Assembly: GCA_034509755.1 (NCBI GenBank)
Contig: CM067553.1
Coordinates: forward strand, 47,000,110 to 47,064,109
From: Anisodus tanguticus
Lineage: Eukaryota; Streptophyta; Magnoliopsida; Solanales; Solanaceae
DNA: 64,000 nt
Direction of reading: 5' to 3'
Part shown: piece by piece, positions 22,401 to 32,009 of the stretch
Layout: each line of letters opens with the position of its first letter
Numbering within the stretch: the first letter of the stretch is position 1
Notes under the pieces: generated by a model
What the model saw: only the letters and a program-made list of their open reading frames with translations
Database searches by the model: none
Told to the model about the DNA's origin: nothing
Made by a program: the position numbers and the translations under genes

Positions 22401-23738
22401 CCTTAAGGCAGCCCAAGGAATCTCAAAATACTCCTTCCTGTTCATATTTTTTGCATTCAGTTAATTAAAATACACACAAATAATAAATTCATGTAATAGC
22501 TTAAGGAAAAAGGCCAATAATTGCTTCCATTGCTATCTGTTAAGAAAATGGACCTTCCACCTACCTCTAACCCCTAAAGCTAGCTCATGAGGCGATCTAT
22601 ATAAAGAGACAACAACTTATTCTCGCGACCGGGACACGTAACACTTTCACCCCCCCCCCCCCCCCACAAACCCAGTTGCTGAAAACTTAGAGCGTAAACA
22701 ACATAGAGTAAATCAAGAATATGAATGGACTTGGCTCTGATACAATGTTAAAAAATAGATATTGGGACGCAATCCCAAAAGTTAATTCATGAGGAGACGA
22801 TTGCCCATGAATATATAAGGAAAAAACAACCTATTCTCTCAACCAATGTGGGGTATCTAACCAATAAAACATACAATCAAGTATCAACTACGCCTCAATC
22901 TCAAATTAGCTCTAATCGGCCATTTTACTAATGATAGAACAGCCCAGGCTTATAGTCTAGTTGTACTGAGACTCCATAATCGGTGTAGGTTCGATTTCCA
23001 CTACCCATCCCCCATCCCCCATGTAATGGCAAAAAAAAAAAAAAAATAGAATGTGAAAAAACTAACAAACAAGTGAGGTGGAAACCAATAAGGTCTCATG
23101 TTCAAATCTCAGCGGAGGCAAAAAAACTAGGTGATTTCTTTCCATTTGTCCATGCCTTGATGGACAGACTTACCCGATACCTGTGCTAATCCTAGCAGAG
23201 GCAAACACAACATTTGATTTATTCCTATCTGTCCAAGCCTTGATGGACGTACTTACTCGATATCTATGCTGGTCAGAGGTATTCCCTTTGTCCTAATTTA
23301 TGTAGCGCCTTCCGCATTCCGAGAGTTAAATGAATTATTTTTTACCACAATTTTTTCATTTGCCTTTTAAATAGTTTGAATTGTCAATTATTGTGATTTA
23401 TAGTATTTTTTTCAAATACGTAAATTTTATTTCAAAAAACTTAAAGATTTCATGTCCGAATTAATGGTCAAATTTTAATTTGGCTCTCGAAATATGAAAG
23501 GTGTCACATAAGTTGGCACAGAGAGAGTAGCATATAGTGTATAATTAGTCAAGGGGCATGTAAGCTAGCCCGAACACTACAGTGGTCGGAAGAAAGAAAA
23601 ACAAACAAAGGCATAAAAGACTCACATATCAATGAGGGAAACACTGGCCTCGTCTTGAAGACTCTTAGCAATAAGAGAGCCAGCAACTCCACCTCCAATC
23701 ACCACTACTCTTTTCTTCTCTCCCCCAGTATCCGCCAT
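19483..23738 (-). CDS. AIF/FSP1-like FAD-dependent oxidoreductase (apoptosis-inducing factor homologue A-like)
   Basis: Four exons join in frame: 23738-23626, 22437-22181, 21322-20877 and 19749-19483 (TAA), giving 360 aa, the usual length for plant AIF homologue A/AMID-like proteins. The first Rossmann motif GGGVAG is at residues 15-20. The second, GGGQTG for NAD(P)H, is at 138-143. VFGIGDITDIP near 262-272 is the FAD-binding GD motif. The C-terminus PGMIKSGDLFVGRTRKQLGL is conserved in the family. These are NAD(P)H-quinone reductases; animal FSP1 suppresses ferroptosis, while the plant role is less defined. No membrane span or clear targeting peptide is seen. An in-frame ATG exists at 23849, but the MADTGGEKKRVVVIGG start matches the family better. 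The introns contain SINEs, a Stowaway element and a C16 run. The frame is intact. Confidence 0.93.
20580..20770 (-). mobile_element. tRNA-derived SINE in oxidoreductase intron 3
   Basis: On minus, the pol III A box TGGCCTAGTGG and B box GGTTCAAATCC are both well preserved. They are followed by the SINE body (CTAGGTATTTCTTCC, TTGGTGGACAAATTTACCTGG) and the end CCGACACCACGGTCA. It is the best-preserved head of this family in the window. Confidence 0.8.
21535..21717. mobile_element. short MITE in oxidoreductase intron 2
   Basis: Ends CTACAGTCAAACCTC and the complement of GGTCTAACTGTAG are inverted repeats. The interior has repeated (C/G)TTATAGAGA motifs. No coding capacity. Confidence 0.6.
22650..22665. 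repeat. poly(C) tract, 16 C
   Basis: Sixteen consecutive C in intron 1 of the oxidoreductase gene, within a dispersed repeat that carries GGCTCTGATACAATGTTA and CCCATGAATATATAAGG motifs nearby (22560-22870). Confidence 0.9.
22930..23048 (+). mobile_element. tRNA-like SINE with poly(A) tail
   Basis: A tRNA-like head with A-box-like AGTCTAGTTGTACTG and B box AGGTTCGATTTCC, then a C-rich body, then a run of about 17 A. Short and simple. Confidence 0.5.
23060..23278 (+). mobile_element. SINE with partly duplicated body
   Basis: A B-box-like ATGTTCAAATCTC is followed by the SINE body found elsewhere in this window. The segment CTTGATGGAC(A/G)-ACTTAC(C/T)CGATA occurs twice (23156 and 23250), so part of the body is duplicated in tandem. 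Confidence 0.6.
23282..23527. mobile_element. Stowaway-type MITE in oxidoreductase intron 1
   Basis: About 246 bp. Inverted ends TTCCCTTTGTCCTAATTTAT and the complement of ATAAGTTGGCACAGAGAGAG, flanked by TA (23280-23281 and 23528-23529). Confidence 0.75.
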
Positions 23739-24043
23739 AGCTCTATTTGAAAATGCAGCATATAAACTATAATCTATAATCAAGAATATCAAGCAGTACA
23801 ATTCCCAAATACCCAACTCAAAATGGTCTCTATATACATACAAATACAAAGAAAAAAAAACGAGTTGATATTTTTACAAGCTAAAAAGGAATAATAACGA
23901 ACCAAATTTCCTGGCTTTTTTTCTTTTCCAGAAATGAGCCAGGAAACTTGAACAAATCTTGAAAAAGTGGTGGATACTTGAGTTTTTTTGTTTTTTTTTT
24001 TTTGGTGAGAGACTATCGACGATATACCTCTGCTGCTTTGTTT

Positions 24044-24062
24044 GGGGGGGGGGGGGGGGGGG
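24044..24062. repeat. poly(G) tract, 19 G, in the oxidoreductase leader region
   Basis: Nineteen consecutive G on plus, reading poly(C) in the transcript sense, about 300 bases upstream of the oxidoreductase ATG. It is followed by further G-rich sequence (GGTGGGGGTGGAGG). Confidence 0.95.
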
Positions 24063-24249
24063 TGGGGGTGGAGGATTAGAAGAAGATGAATAGATAGCGG
24101 TATAATTATAAGAAAGGTAAAAGAAAATGTGAATGGTGAAGAGTATAGCAATGGGCTGTTTTTGCATGGCAGGTCTTGCTTATTTCTCGGAAATAGTTTC
24201 ATACCGTACATTAGTTCCTATGTTAATCATCATTTCCACTGTGTTTAAA

Positions 24250-24978
24250 GGAAAATTGTTGTCTTAGTCAGATGTTTCATGTTCTAATTCTGATAATAAG
24301 TCATTTTCTAGCATAAAGTATTTTACTTCTAAAGTGAAACGTGCAGGTCGAGTTCAAAGTAGTATTGAGTACCATGTGTAAATCTTATATTCTCACCTCA
24401 ATAAATCACTTAATTATAATTACGAATATTTATTTATTGTCAACCTGGTAGACGAGACACATATCATGATAAAATTGGTAAAGAATACTCATTATAACTA
24501 GTATAAAAATATTCGACCCAGTTACCAATAATATTGGGTAAAATGAAAAGGGGGCCTCGTGTTATATACTTGACCCGTTTAACCTTATATATATATATAA
24601 AATGTAATTTTCGGCTAAAGGCGCTCCCCATAGCTCCGCCCATAATCTTGACTCTTGACATGCTTGTGTCACCAGGTGATAAGGGTGTGGAAATTTCGTG
24701 CAAAATTCTTCAAAATGCACATAAAATTAGCAACAAAAAAAGATACAAGTTTAGGTACCCATATTGAATGCTACCACGCAATCGTATCAGGTACATACAC
24801 ATAGACGAGTCCGACTCGAACAACATAGTCTCTCACCAGCATAGTGAAAATTTGAAGGATGAGAAGGGTAAACAAATAAATCTGACATTTTCCAATATAT
24901 ATAACCAAATTTAAACAATAACTACATCAAAAATTGCTATCTATTGGTTTATTTGTCTTCACAACCAATTTGACAAAT
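24250..24978. other. intergenic stretch
   Basis: Upstream region of the oxidoreductase and downstream region of the next gene. Moderately AT-rich, no gene and no clear element. Confidence 0.5.
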
Positions 24979-25805
24979 TCATTTGTTCTTTTCAAGCCAC
25001 TTAAGAATGCCTTGCTCTGATTCAGTGAGTTCCTCCTCTTTCTTTTGCTTCAAACTGCCTTCTACAAAGCCAAAATAGTCTCTGTAGTTGCGCTTGTAGT
25101 AACCATCCAATCTCTAAATAAAAGAAGGAAAAAGAAAATAAATAATTAAAACAAAACAGATGCATGAGTTTGAAAATACATAAATATTTTTCCCTTTTGC
25201 ACTTCATAGGAGTAGAAATATCACTACTAAAAGCATGCGAACGACGGAGGCAGTCGGAAATTGGCTCATTGGAAGCTTTTCATCAGAAATTCATGTGTTT
25301 TTAGTAGTGAAATTTTCCCTCTATCAATATGTCAACAAATTCAGATATGAAACACTATCAGACCTTTTGTAGCAAGGAATTTTCTTATTATTAGGTTACT
25401 AATTCTACTTTTTATGAACGTTAACTATCGTTTCAGTGACCTGATAGTATAAATATATAAAAGTTAAACTCATGATATTTACCTCCTTATCATTCTTGGC
25501 CTTGTTATCTTCTGTCTTCTTTAGATATCCTAAGAAGCATAATACAAAAAAATATTTTCAGTTCTAGTGATAAAGATTGTGACTGAAAAATAATGAAAAA
25601 ATGTGAAATACAAAAAAAAAGTACTCTTAAGAAGCTCAGTTTGAGAATCATTGACTTGGACAGATGCAATAAGTATTGTCGAAAATAGAAGCTCTCTTCT
25701 TCCTTGCCACATCTCTTTTTTTGTCTTCACTTTAATTTCTTTGCTATCAACTGCTTTCACATAAAATCTTGAAAAAGAAGTACAATTTCCAGCAGTTAGG
25801 GCCAT
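24979..25805 (-). CDS. small, probably plastid-targeted protein with a PsaN-like segment
   Basis: Three exons join in frame: 25805-25625, 25529-25483 and 25113-24979 (TGA), giving 120 aa. The N-terminal 35 residues are Ser/Thr/Lys-rich with few acids, like a chloroplast transit peptide. A hydrophobic stretch LLFSTILIASVQV follows (about 40-52). The segment RYLKKTEDNKAKNDKERL resembles the part of photosystem I subunit N just after its thylakoid signal. The C-terminus (YRDYFGFVEGSL, then an acidic KKEEELTESE and ILKWLEKNK) is not PsaN and lacks its cysteines. I recall plant genes of this kind annotated as PSI-N-related, but no function is established by the sequence. Clean splice sites, no lesion and the conserved-looking layout argue for a real gene. 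Confidence 0.75.
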
Positions 25806-25859
25806 GGAGAAGACAAGTTAATCTAGTGAAAGAACTTCATTTCAAAAGGTTGGTATAGA

Positions 25860-26261
25860 AGCTAAATTAAATCTTATCTTTTTTGTATGTGTGAACAACT
25901 GTTTTGAAAATATCTACATAATGTGGACCCTTTGAGGGACCATTATTTTGGGAACATGGCAACCAGGAGTTTGTTTTAGGAATTTTATTTATAGCCATTT
26001 AAAATGTAATTAGCATATTTTCCTGATTTTCGTTTGATGATGCTGGTATACTGACCAGCTTTCGCGGATCTCAACTATTTCACTGAGTATATGTTACCTC
26101 ATACCAGCAGCCACATATTGGCTACCTCTGCCATCAACACTTAGGAGATTACAAGAAATCACTTAGGAATTACCTAGTCTTTTTTTAAAAAATCTCTATT
26201 GCAATTTGACCCCTAGCCTTCCACCAGCAGAAACGTCTGTCTTTTTTGTCTCTATTAGCGA
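25860..26261. other. intergenic stretch with a SINE relic
   Basis: No gene. A decayed SINE lies at 26040-26195. The stretch CTCTATTGCAATTTGA-CCCTA with CAGAAACGTCTGTCTTTTTT occurs at 26190-26250 and again at about 26472-26535, either side of a Copia fragment. Confidence 0.45.
26040..26195 (-). mobile_element. decayed SINE
   Basis: On plus it reads TCGCGGATCTCAACTATTTC, GTATATGTTACCTCATACCAGCAG, AAGAAATCACTTAGGAATTACCTAG, matching the reverse complement of the SINE body at 13690-13930 and 20580-20770. Confidence 0.5.
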
Positions 26262-26460
26262 CGGGTTGAAAATGAAATCATTACTCTACTCAAAACTGAA
26301 TTTGCTATGACTGACTTGGGCAAACTAAGTTATTTTTTGGGTATATCGGTGACAAGATCTGCAGCCACTGTGTTCTTGTGTCAGTGTAAGTATGCAGAAG
26401 AGATAGTGTACAGGGCCAAGATGACAAATTGTAAAATTATGCCAACTCCGGTGTCTGTCT
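26262..26460 (+). pseudogene. Copia reverse-transcriptase fragment
   Basis: An open stretch contains MTDLGKLSYFLGISVTRS and, after a gap, CKYAEEIVYRAKM. It is the part of Copia reverse transcriptase downstream of the YVDD site, as in the element at 55195-54983. Only about 65 codons remain. Flanking sequence is not retroelement-like. Confidence 0.7.
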
Positions 26461-26639
26461 TTTTTATACCTCATACCACCAACAGAAACATCTGTCTTTT
26501 TTATCTCTATTGCAATTTGAGCCCTAACCTCCCATCGTCTTCAACTATTCCTACATGTTACCGAATCTCAATGTATACGGTGAAATCCAGAATGACACAT
26601 GGCAAGGTTGAAATGTGAGGTTCAGGATAAATGGATAAG

Positions 26640-28870
26640 TTCCGAGGTCGAAGAAAGAATGTTACATCGTAATAATTTAACAAGCATGAGCTATGTTTTA
26701 CACCGGATCCGCAAATAACGAGAGTGCTTATCGCCTCTTGGCGTCAAAGAATGCTTCGAATTCTTAGAAGATAACTTTCCTTGAAAAGGAAAAAGGAGTA
26801 ATTGCTCAAGGTTAACAAGAACCCGCGAGGGCCTGACTGTCCGGAACTAGACGTTCCGTATCTACAGGACTCGAAAGTTGCTGGGCTATCCGGAAATTAA
26901 TATTCCGGATCTGCGAACTCAAGGATTCTAGATGTTGAACCGAGACGGAGCAAAGAAGGGGACAAAGACTTGTTCCAGTCCTTCTAGCGTGTATGGTTGA
27001 GAATGAACCATGGATAGTTAACATATAATTGTCATCTCCAAAAGCGCTACTTTGGAAAGAAGCTACAAAGAGAGAAATAAATTCCATCATATAGAGCCAT
27101 ACTTGCGTAATGGTTGATCTTCCTTCGGGAAAAGAACCTTTGGGTTGTGAAAAAGGATACTCAAAAGTGAGTATAAAGTAGATGGATCTACTGACGAGTT
27201 CAAAGTCTCGGCTACTTGTACATGTGCTCCCCTGGGAGTAGCTTAACATCCTGGGCCATTGCCGTCTTGCGTGGCATGAATGTTGAAACAACCTTCCCAA
27301 CCGGAGAGTTGGAAGAAGAGAATCAGAGTTGGTTTGCTGGACTGTCGGGCTTCTTCCTGAACTTTCATTTTGGTCCCTGAAATGTTTACATTTTGTTCCT
27401 GGAAGTTTCAGATAAAACAGAAACATTGACTCTGAAGTTAGAAAGCCAACAGTTGGAAAACCAACAGTCTGAGAGTGGAAATTATATCGAAACAAAAGAT
27501 ATGGGTATCACAGATGACATCTTAGGAATTGGATTTCTAAGACATCTAACGGACTGGTCTATCTCCAAACTCAGTTGTGAGATAGCTGACAGTTTCGTTG
27601 AAGCCACCAATGGATATGAATCATAGAACTGATTGGAATCATGGTTCACCCATGGACAAGGAGCGATATGCACATGTCACGTGTAGTTCAATGTATTGTA
27701 CACACTACAACCGACCTGGTATCGGCCTACGAACAGATCAGTTGAACTCAGATTCACTGATGATCTTAATAAATGATCAATAGAAGGCGTTAAGTCGGAT
27801 ATGACGATATCTAAATTATTCACTTATCTACGGATTATGGTATTCTGGATGTCCAGCGGTTCTAGGAGAACAAAGTGATGCAAACTGGACATCAGATATG
27901 AAGAACACCAAAGCCACAAGTAAATGTGTATGGTGGGTCTTGAAAAATCCTCTAAGCAAACTTGCATCGAATGATTCATGATGGGATCGGAGTTTATCGC
28001 TTTATACAAAGCATGAAAGAAGTTGAGTAACTTCATGACTCCTTAGAGGACGTCCCTTATTAGGAGAAACCCGTACCTTCAGCAGTTATACACTGTGGCT
28101 AGTCGGTCGGCTTCAGGAAGGACACGGATGACGGCGTCTGGACATATCTGTCGGAGACATAAGACCGTATGGCCGTTGATCATCACGGGTGTCACTTCCT
28201 TATTTACTAACTAAGGAACTACCCGGAGATCAAGTGTTCTGCATGTCTAGGGGAATAGGCTTAAAACCCAAATAATACGAACCTTTGCGGTGGAAACCCA
28301 ACCATACTGATTGGAGATCCCAGGAATTTGGTTCAATGGGAAAACTAAGCGGCAAAAGGTTCAGTTGAGCGCTTCAGTGGAAGCAAGAAGCACTTCGGAT
28401 GATGATTTCTGTACGGAAACATGAATCCAAAGCTGTTCCCGCAATAGACATTAAAGTGCTACCTGCATGGTGGGTAAAGGTTAAGCTTCCAAACCTTTAA
28501 CGATCCTCAAATGATTGAGGTTAAGGTTGGGGAAACTTCTAATGATTCCTAACACTTGTAAAGTGGGGTATAACAGGATACCTTGTAGGAGATCACCTAT
28601 TTAAGTGCGAGGAAGGCCGCCTCAAATGAACGCACTTAAGAATCCAAGTGTGTCCACGGCCACAACGGACAAAAACGTAAGAATGAAAACGAATAAGGAG
28701 AGTTATTGTGTTGTTATCATTGTCTTGGCTTACACCAAACCCTGATGGTATTCAATTAAGGAAGGTTCAAAGCGGAAGCTACCTCTCCTGATGCAATATC
28801 TTTTCGCTGAAAGATTACTGAAAGTAGGCACCTTGTGCGTGCGTCACAATCTCTCTTTCATAGAGGGGAT
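26640..28870 (+). mobile_element. degenerate internal region of a Copia element (RT/RNase H part)
   Basis: No open frame survives, but scattered matches in order show the 3' half of a Copia pol: a YSSVVGSLMY-CTRPDI-like site near 27665-27730 and RNase H-like DANW and SEFIALYKA-like pieces near 27870-28010. It is a diverged copy of 46545-48760 in the opposite orientation. A CATAGAGGGGAT polypurine tract directly precedes the LTR at 28871. The 5' half and 5' LTR are absent. Longer open frames on minus (for example 27495-26812) are antisense shadows. Confidence 0.75.
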
Positions 28871-30145
28871 TGTTGGAAATTTGCCTTTGGCGGGGTGGTG
28901 CGTCCACCCATATTTAATGAATTAAACACTAGTGTTCCGCATGTTAGAGGCTTTGTCTCTTCTCACATGCATGACCTACGAAGTGAGTAGATGACCGTAG
29001 GGCCAAGAATCGTCAAATTTCGTTGAGAAATGAAAGAGATATTGGTCTACGAAGTAAGGTGTTTGAGGCATGGAAATATGGTGTGGGATAAATCTACCAC
29101 ATCGGTGGGAATAAGAAGAATTGCTCTCTATATAAGTCTCTAATGTGGTAAAGTGTTTGGGACCCCAAGGGGTATCCCATGTGTTTAAAGGAGGGAGGAC
29201 CTAGATGTGCTTGGATTCAAGGCTAAGCCCACACGCGTGCCGCCGCCGCCCGTCCGGTCCTGTCACGGGTCGTGGGCTGTGGGGACTTTCTGATATTATC
29301 TTTTTGGACCCCAAATTGCTTAATATTTATAGTTTGGTCCCTAGAGTTTCTGGAAAGTTGATTTTAGGGTGACGGAAGGCAGAAAACTTTCTGTCTATCG
29401 TTGGACTTTTGGAGCATTAACCAGCCATTACTTGGCTGATTAACTCCTCCATAAACACCCTCCTTCAATGGCCATGAACAACCTCACTTATAGCATTTAA
29501 CATGTCACACTAATGGCCTTAAATCAGCCATTAACAGTCCTCCTAATGGCTATTTACAGCTGTGTTTTGGGCAGTTGAACAGCCCTCTTGTGATGCTATA
29601 TATTGAGCTGTTTTGGCTCAATTGTGGTAGGACATACATGACTGAAATTCAGCACAAAACAATAAGCAAAACAGACAGAAAATAGCACAAAACACAGCTC
29701 AAAACAGTGAGCAAACAGTCAGTGAAAAACACTGCAAAAACAGTGAGTTAAGACCCTCATATACACAAGATATACACAACAGAGACACTATATACACAGA
29801 GACAAAACAGAAGAGAAAAGAGAAACTCTTCCTTCCTTTTCCATATCTTCAGCAAGTCGATTCATATTTGTTTTCTTTGTCAGGCTCAACCTATTGGCTT
29901 TGTAGCGTTGAGATTAAAGTGTTGTTTTATCTTGGGAGACTATTGCCCGCTAACGTAAAAGCATATATACGGGGAAATCTTGTCTTAAGGACAGAAGGCA
30001 ACAAGCTTGCGGCAGTTTTGAAGATTGGCCTATTTGTTCAACAAGATTCAATTTCTGAATATTGAATATTTGCTTATCCTTTTGAACACTTGTAATAGTT
30101 ATTTACTTCCCGTACTGCTTTATAAAGTACAATAGAGTACCGACA
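28871..30145 (+). mobile_element. 3' LTR of the Copia element (copy A)
   Basis: Starts TGTTGGAAATT and ends GAGTACCGACA. It carries TATATAAG at 29129-29136, a GC-rich CACACGCGTGCCGCCGCC block, a leader rich in GCCATTA motifs (29420-29590) and the TTGTTTTCTTTGTCAGG-TCAACCTATTGGC block shared by all five copies in this window. It ends directly against LRR coding sequence. Confidence 0.85.
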
Positions 30146-31325
30146 GGAAGTTGTTTCAAATTCTAACGACACATCCGATTTTGCCCTTAAAGGTACTATA
30201 TCTCCGTTGTTCTTCACTATTGACCATATGCAACATCTCGACCTGAGTTTCAACAACTTCATGTTCTCAAAGTTACCTGTTGAGATATCGAACTTAACAA
30301 AGTTGACTTATCTCAATCTGTCGAATGCCATGCTTCAAGATTCCATCACCACACAATTCACAAACCTTACATCTCTAAGGTCTCTTGATCTTTCATGTGC
30401 TAATTTAGTAGTCAATTTGTCTTCTATTTCTATTACCTTGACATTACCACCAAAGTTGGATTTTGGATCAATGTCATCTTTTATCAGATATGGTCGATTA
30501 TCGAGTCCAAATCTAAGGTGGTTAGAAGGACTCCGGCGTCTCAGATATCTAGTATTGACAGGTGTTGATCTATCAAAGGCCTCCGAATCATTTCATTGGG
30601 ATAAACCAATTTCAAGTCTTTCAAATCTCATGTCACTTCAATTGTCCTACTGCAACATTTCAGGAAGAATTCCGATAGGGCAATTGCTTAACCTTACTAA
30701 TCTTTCTACTCTAGATACTTTGGGCAATTTCTTAACCATCTTAGGTTATGATTACTCCCTCCAGTTCATTGGTGCACAGCTAGAAATAGTCACCAAAGGA
30801 CAAACACATTGGCTTGAGTCAGTCTATTCCTACCACACTGGATTTGACATGTCAAGCAATGCTCTTACCGGTAAAATCCCTGAGAAAATTGGCATTTTAA
30901 GTGGACTCCCATTGCTATTGGCGAGATGATTTCACTCGAGTCGTTGGATCTCAGCTATAACCAATTAACAGGTGAAATTCCAGTGACATTGACATTGTTA
31001 GATTTTCTCCAGTATCTCAACTTGTCTTGAAACATTTGAGCGGACGGATTCCAAACAATCCACATTTTGACACTTTGGATCAAGATGGAACAGCATATAT
31101 TGGGAACAAATACTTATGTGGTGCTCCTGGTGGGATGAACTGCAGAAACTATGGACCCTCTATTACTGAAGAAATAGAGAACATATATGATCAAGAAAAT
31201 GTCCTTTTTGTTTTAGTTATATTCTTGGGCTTTGTAACAGGAATTTCTGGTGTATTTCTGCTCTTGTATTTGATAGATGATAATTGGAGGAATAGGTAAT
31301 GGAGGGAAGTAGACAGAATTGTGTT
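30146..31325 (+). pseudogene. LRR receptor-like protein pseudogene, truncated by an LTR element
   Basis: From its first base this matches the paralogue at 32010-35089 from about codon 88. The signal peptide and LRR N-cap are missing; the LTR of copy A abuts the break. LRRs follow (HMQHLDLSFNNF, NLTKLTYLNLSNAM). The centre is lost: sequence jumps from NLTNLSTLD to ILGYDYSLQF, skipping about 430 codons present in the paralogue. A further deletion near 30918 and a small frameshift near 31027 break the frame. The tail has NKYLCGAPGGMNC, an acidic segment, a membrane span (VLFVLVIFLGFVTGISGVFLLLY in part) and a TAA at 31297 where the paralogue has Tyr. Clearly not functional as a receptor. Confidence 0.85.
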
Positions 31326-32009
31326 AAACATAGTGAACTGTAAACCATGATATGTATACATATGGTAAATTTCTGCAATAAAATAGAACTAGCAATGACA
31401 GAAGTCTCTGAGTCCAATTTCACTATTTTAAGATTTTGGCTACTGGAGCAACCATCATTTGATTTTTCCTTTTTTGGATTTTGTTAAAGCAAAAGTAGTT
31501 AAAATTAACAGTTACCTTCTATGTAAAGACATTACAGAAGAACTTTTACGTTATTATATCACCTAAAGATAATCACAAGTAACTGTCTGTCATGATCCAG
31601 ACTCCTCGGCACTTAGCGAGTATCTATTCACTGAGCAATCCGATTTTTGTGCCAACATTTCATTTCTCATACGTAAATCACGCATTAATAAGATAATATC
31701 ATCACATTATAGCGGCGAAAATAAACATTAAGATAATATCATTCATATCGGCGAAAATAAACATATTGCCATAAGTGAATACTAATCTCATAATCCCAAC
31801 CGCTAGTCGTGGAGCATATATAATATCGTAATACAAGATAAGTGGGACGCAATCCGAAGCATAAATTGAAATAAATGTAGGAGAAGAATACATGTATTAG
31901 TAATGCGAGAATTAATCTATCAAAATGCCCTTTACAGCCACTATAAACATTAAAAAACAGAACTTTGTAATCTGATAACAAAAGTGGGACTACTGTTAAG
32001 ACTGACTCT
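31326..32009. other. short intergenic region between two convergent LRR copies
   Basis: No gene. Holds the downstream regions of both LRR copies. A short direct repeat, TAAGATAATATCA(T/C) with CGGCGAAAATAAACAT, occurs twice near 31690-31765. Confidence 0.5.

Noticed and set aside
26812..27495. Open frame of 227 codons on minus inside a retroelement
   Set aside because: Antisense to the decayed Copia region; the related copy at 47827-48237 preserves only part of it and no domain is seen.
27824..28036. Open frame (starts MKLLNFFHALYKAINSD) conserved at 47431-47631
   Set aside because: It is the antisense of Copia RNase H sequence in both copies; conservation reflects element homology, not coding.
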